The notes below the pieces were generated by a model, which ran no database searches, was not told the origin of the DNA, and saw nothing but the letters and a program-made list of their open reading frames with translations. Shown one piece after another: positions 61,512 to 64,000 of a stretch of 64,000 nucleotides of DNA; the first letter of the stretch is position 1; the number at the start of each line of letters is the position of its first letter. This DNA is from Phycisphaeraceae bacterium (lineage in GTDB: Bacteria > Planctomycetota > Phycisphaerae > Phycisphaerales > Phycisphaeraceae), in the NCBI GenBank assembly GCA_029260715.1, contig JAJDCS010000014.1, positions 1 through 64,000 on the forward strand, given 5' to 3'. The position numbers were made by a program, and so were the translations under genes.

Positions 61512-64000
61512 ATGAAGTGGACTATGTGTAACAAAACCGATCAACGCAACGGGCGTGAGTCAACCGCGAAACCGGGCACGGCTGTGGGTGTTGCCATGCG
61601 CCTCGCCGCGCCGCACCGCCGCAACCGCGGCACCGCGCTGATCCTTACGGTTGTGTCGCTGATGCTCATGGCTGTGCTGGGCATGGCCTACATCCAGTCC
61701 GCCCGCGCCAGCCGCCAAGCGAAACACAACGTGGCCACCAGCGGCAACCTGGATATGGTCGTCAAAGCGACGCTAACCCAGATCGGCAACGTCTTAAAGG
61801 AAGACCTGCTCGACAACGACGGCGATGAAGACGGCAGCGCTCGGTTTTTCAACGGGAACGTCCCTGACCTCGTAGATTTCGATAAACCCACGGACCCCGA
61901 CGCGGGTGGCGGCGACGAGCCGTACGATTACCCCTGGACCAATGATCAGGTGGGGCGGACGGTTGTCTTGTACGACGGCACAGTTGTGCCGCACGATGAC
62001 GCCGCCGCGGCCAAAGGCGGCCAGCAAGACGACGCTTGGCTGGCGGCCACCGCGCCGGTTATGTCAGACGCGACGGAAACCAACTGGACTTGGCCGCACA
62101 TCACGAACCTCAATGGGATTTTTCTTACCAGTGTCCAAGACGGCAGCCTAACGAAACCCACGGAGGTCGTCGTTAATTACCAATCCGCTGACGAGAAAGA
62201 CAGCGATGTTCGTTTCTTGACAAACGGTTCCAACAATACGCTGTTGGACAACGGCGACCTGGTCGACGCCGACGGCGACGGCATCGCCGACAGCCGCTGG
62301 ACCTGGGCGCCAGTCCGCAAAGTCGGCGGTGTGGTGTACGTCATGGCTGTACGCATCATCGACAACAGCTCGCTGATCAACGCGAATGTCGCGCTGAGCA
62401 CATTAGGTGATTATTCAGGGACATATAAATACGACGATTCCTCCAGCGGCGCAGACTCCCCACGCTGGTGGTCGCCGGCGGAATTGGACTTGGGGAATTT
62501 TGTTTATAGCCATGCGGGCGTTTCAACAACAATTACAAACGAACTTAAAGCCCTTCTGGATGAGCGCGTCGGCACCGATGCGCTACCCACACCGTGGGGG
62601 GAATCCAGCGGTCAGCGCCACCATTTCTGGCGAAACGGCCCGGCTATGTACGGCAACTTCGATTCAACCTACAAGCACCTGACCATCGACGATGAACTGG
62701 AGCTTCGCTACCGCAACGGGCTCAACGACGACGGCACTGTGAGCGGCCTTGAATCGGTGATGCCGGATTTTCTCCGCGGCAGCGCTACTGGCGAGTATCG
62801 ATACTCAAATGTCCCCGGCGTGCCTGACGCCTCGACGGCTACTTCTGACGTTGATGCGTATTTCGAGAAGAACCCGCGTCTGTGGATGACCGCTGTTAGC
62901 GGTGCTGCGGTCTACGCGCCACCGTTCTCGGAGAACGGCGACGCGTCGTTGAGCCGGAAGACCGACTTGAATCAAGCAAACTTAACAACGCTCTCCAACG
63001 CTATACGCGACGTTCTTGACGCGGGTGCTGCGGCGTACCCCATCCCCGTCGCCTACGCGGATACAACCGAATTCGCCGACCAGTTCGCCGTGTGTATTAA
63101 GGATTACGCCGACACCGACAACAAGCTGACCGAGCACAACGGGCGATACGGCATGGAGGCGCTGCCGGCCATCGCCGAGGTGTATGCCCAAGGCCGGTAC
63201 GTGGCGACGTCGGCGTCGGCCTTGGCGTCTCCGCCCGCAGCGGCAAACAGTTGGGACGTCGATTGGGATCGGGTGGGCATTGCCGGTTTTGCGATTGAAA
63301 TCCGCAACCCGTTCCCCATGCCGATCAAGCTAACCGACGTGAATTTATGGGTGGGTGGAAGTGATTGGGGCTCACTGGACACGCTTGCCGGGCAGACGGA
63401 GCTAGATGTGGATGAGGTTTTGATCTTTTACCGCCATTCACGCGACACCAATTCAGGCGATGACAAGGTGGACTCGCTGTGGTCAAGCGGAAACATTACG
63501 CCCGTAGTGCTCACATCCCAAACCTGGCCGGACACAGATGGCGCGATCACCGTGGAGCTGCGCGTCAAAGACGACGGAGATAACGCCATGGTCAAGCCGT
63601 ATGCCGCGGCGGAGTCTGAGGGCTTGCCTATCCAGAAGACGCTGACAGAGGTGAGCCCCGTCGATCCAGCCGGCACCGTTGACTATTGGCAGATCACCGC
63701 GATCGGCAACGGCAACGGCCTAAACACACTGACGATTAAACCTGATGAGTTTGTACCGGGCGGGAAAAACCCAAGCCCCGTTCCCGCGCCTGTTAGGAAC
63801 GCAAGCTTCGTCGATCTTGGGGAGGCGATCAAGAGCAACGGCGCCGTTGATAAAATTAATTTAGCGACCAACCCCAGCCAGATCTTGATCAGCGATGAGG
63901 GCGACATCAACCAGGTCGGCGAGTTGGCGCACATCGCGATCATCGGGCCTGTGCCCGGCAGCAGTAAGACCGTGGCGGATGTGTGGGACACCGCATCCGA
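61512..64000 (+). CDS. PilX/GspK-like large protein, cut by the window end
   Basis: At least 829 aa, open to the edge. Strong site GAAGGAGCGAGCC before ATG 61512. After a polar leader, RRNRGTALILTVVSLMLMAV is a PilX/GspK-type membrane segment without the Glu at position 5, as is known for GspK. The rest is exported and acidic, with calcium-like DNDGDEDG and DADGDGIAD loops. It is much longer than common PilX proteins and probably forms a tip or surface module. The end and any further domains are outside the window. Confidence 0.82.
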   Translation, partial: MKWTMCNKTDQRNGRESTAKPGTAVGVAMRLAAPHRRNRGTALILTVVSLMLMAVLGMAYIQSARASRQAKHNVATSGNLDMVVKATLTQIGNVLKEDLLDNDGDEDGSARFFNGNVPDLVDFDKPTDPDAGGGDEPYDYPWTNDQVGRTVVLYDGTVVPHDDAAAAKGGQQDDAWLAATAPVMSDATETNWTWPHITNLNGIFLTSVQDGSLTKPTEVVVNYQSADEKDSDVRFLTNGSNNTLLDNGDLVDADGDGIADSRWTWAPVRKVGGVVYVMAVRIIDNSSLINANVALSTLGDYSGTYKYDDSSSGADSPRWWSPAELDLGNFVYSHAGVSTTITNELKALLDERVGTDALPTPWGESSGQRHHFWRNGPAMYGNFDSTYKHLTIDDELELRYRNGLNDDGTVSGLESVMPDFLRGSATGEYRYSNVPGVPDASTATSDVDAYFEKNPRLWMTAVSGAAVYAPPFSENGDASLSRKTDLNQANLTTLSNAIRDVLDAGAAAYPIPVAYADTTEFADQFAVCIKDYADTDNKLTEHNGRYGMEALPAIAEVYAQGRYVATSASALASPPAAANSWDVDWDRVGIAGFAIEIRNPFPMPIKLTDVNLWVGGSDWGSLDTLAGQTELDVDEVLIFYRHSRDTNSGDDKVDSLWSSGNITPVVLTSQTWPDTDGAITVELRVKDDGDNAMVKPYAAAESEGLPIQKTLTEVSPVDPAGTVDYWQITAIGNGNGLNTLTIKPDEFVPGGKNPSPVPAPVRNASFVDLGEAIKSNGAVDKINLATNPSQILISDEGDINQVGELAHIAIIGPVPGSSKTVADVWDTAS

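Overview
The window looks like a chromosomal segment of a high-GC planctomycete, most likely class Phycisphaerae. This is inferred from gene content, not from a search. It carries a HYExAFE-type protein, a DUF1580 excisionase-like gene beside an integrase, a lysine/alanine-rich histone-H1-like repeat protein, an rpmF-plsX-fabH-fabD-fabG-acpP-fabF cluster, long pilin-rich type II secretion/type IV pilus genes, and several dispersed palindromic repeats. A rank below phylum cannot be proven from the sequence alone.

Layout. 1-2032: an IS3-family element runs off the left edge and has cut an autotransporter-like surface protein gene. 2665-6544: a CHASE/PAS/GAF sensor kinase overlaps a NarL-type response regulator, followed by a receiver-only protein. 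6753-7037: a REP-like repeat, IS3 relics and a terminator. 7091-20798: a 13.7-kb genomic island integrated in the 3' part of a tRNA-Val(CAC) gene. It is bounded by exact 47-bp direct repeats and carries its own tyrosine integrase. Its plus-strand cargo is a tight three-gene cassette (SNF2-like helicase, large beta-class adenine methyltransferase, type III Res-like helicase-nuclease) that looks like an antiphage system. Its minus-strand genes look like mobile-element maintenance functions.

20895-29026: tatA and the fatty-acid/phospholipid cluster led by ribosomal protein L32, then an unknown gene and recO. 29162-34113 (minus): ffh, an SMR transporter and valS; valS carries a dispersed palindromic repeat in frame. 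34450-36881: a UPF0316-like membrane protein, an IS4-like element with 26-bp terminal inverted repeats, and a small tail-anchored protein. 36980-43119: rsmD, a YkgJ-like cysteine-cluster protein, hisS, the HYExAFE protein and ileS, the last with a strong G-quadruplex motif in its leader. 43500-47287: an Amt ammonium transporter overlaps a haem-binding (CxxCH) hybrid histidine kinase, a probable transport-sensing pair. 47345-49501: an alpha/beta hydrolase, a small membrane protein and the H1-like protein.

50413-64000: a type IV pilus / type II secretion locus with two GspE/PilB ATPases, PilT, PilC/GspF and then six proteins with class III prepilin-like or related N-termini. The last is cut by the window end. 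The ATPases would power assembly through the PilC platform, PilT would power retraction, and the pilins would build the fibre or pseudopilus.
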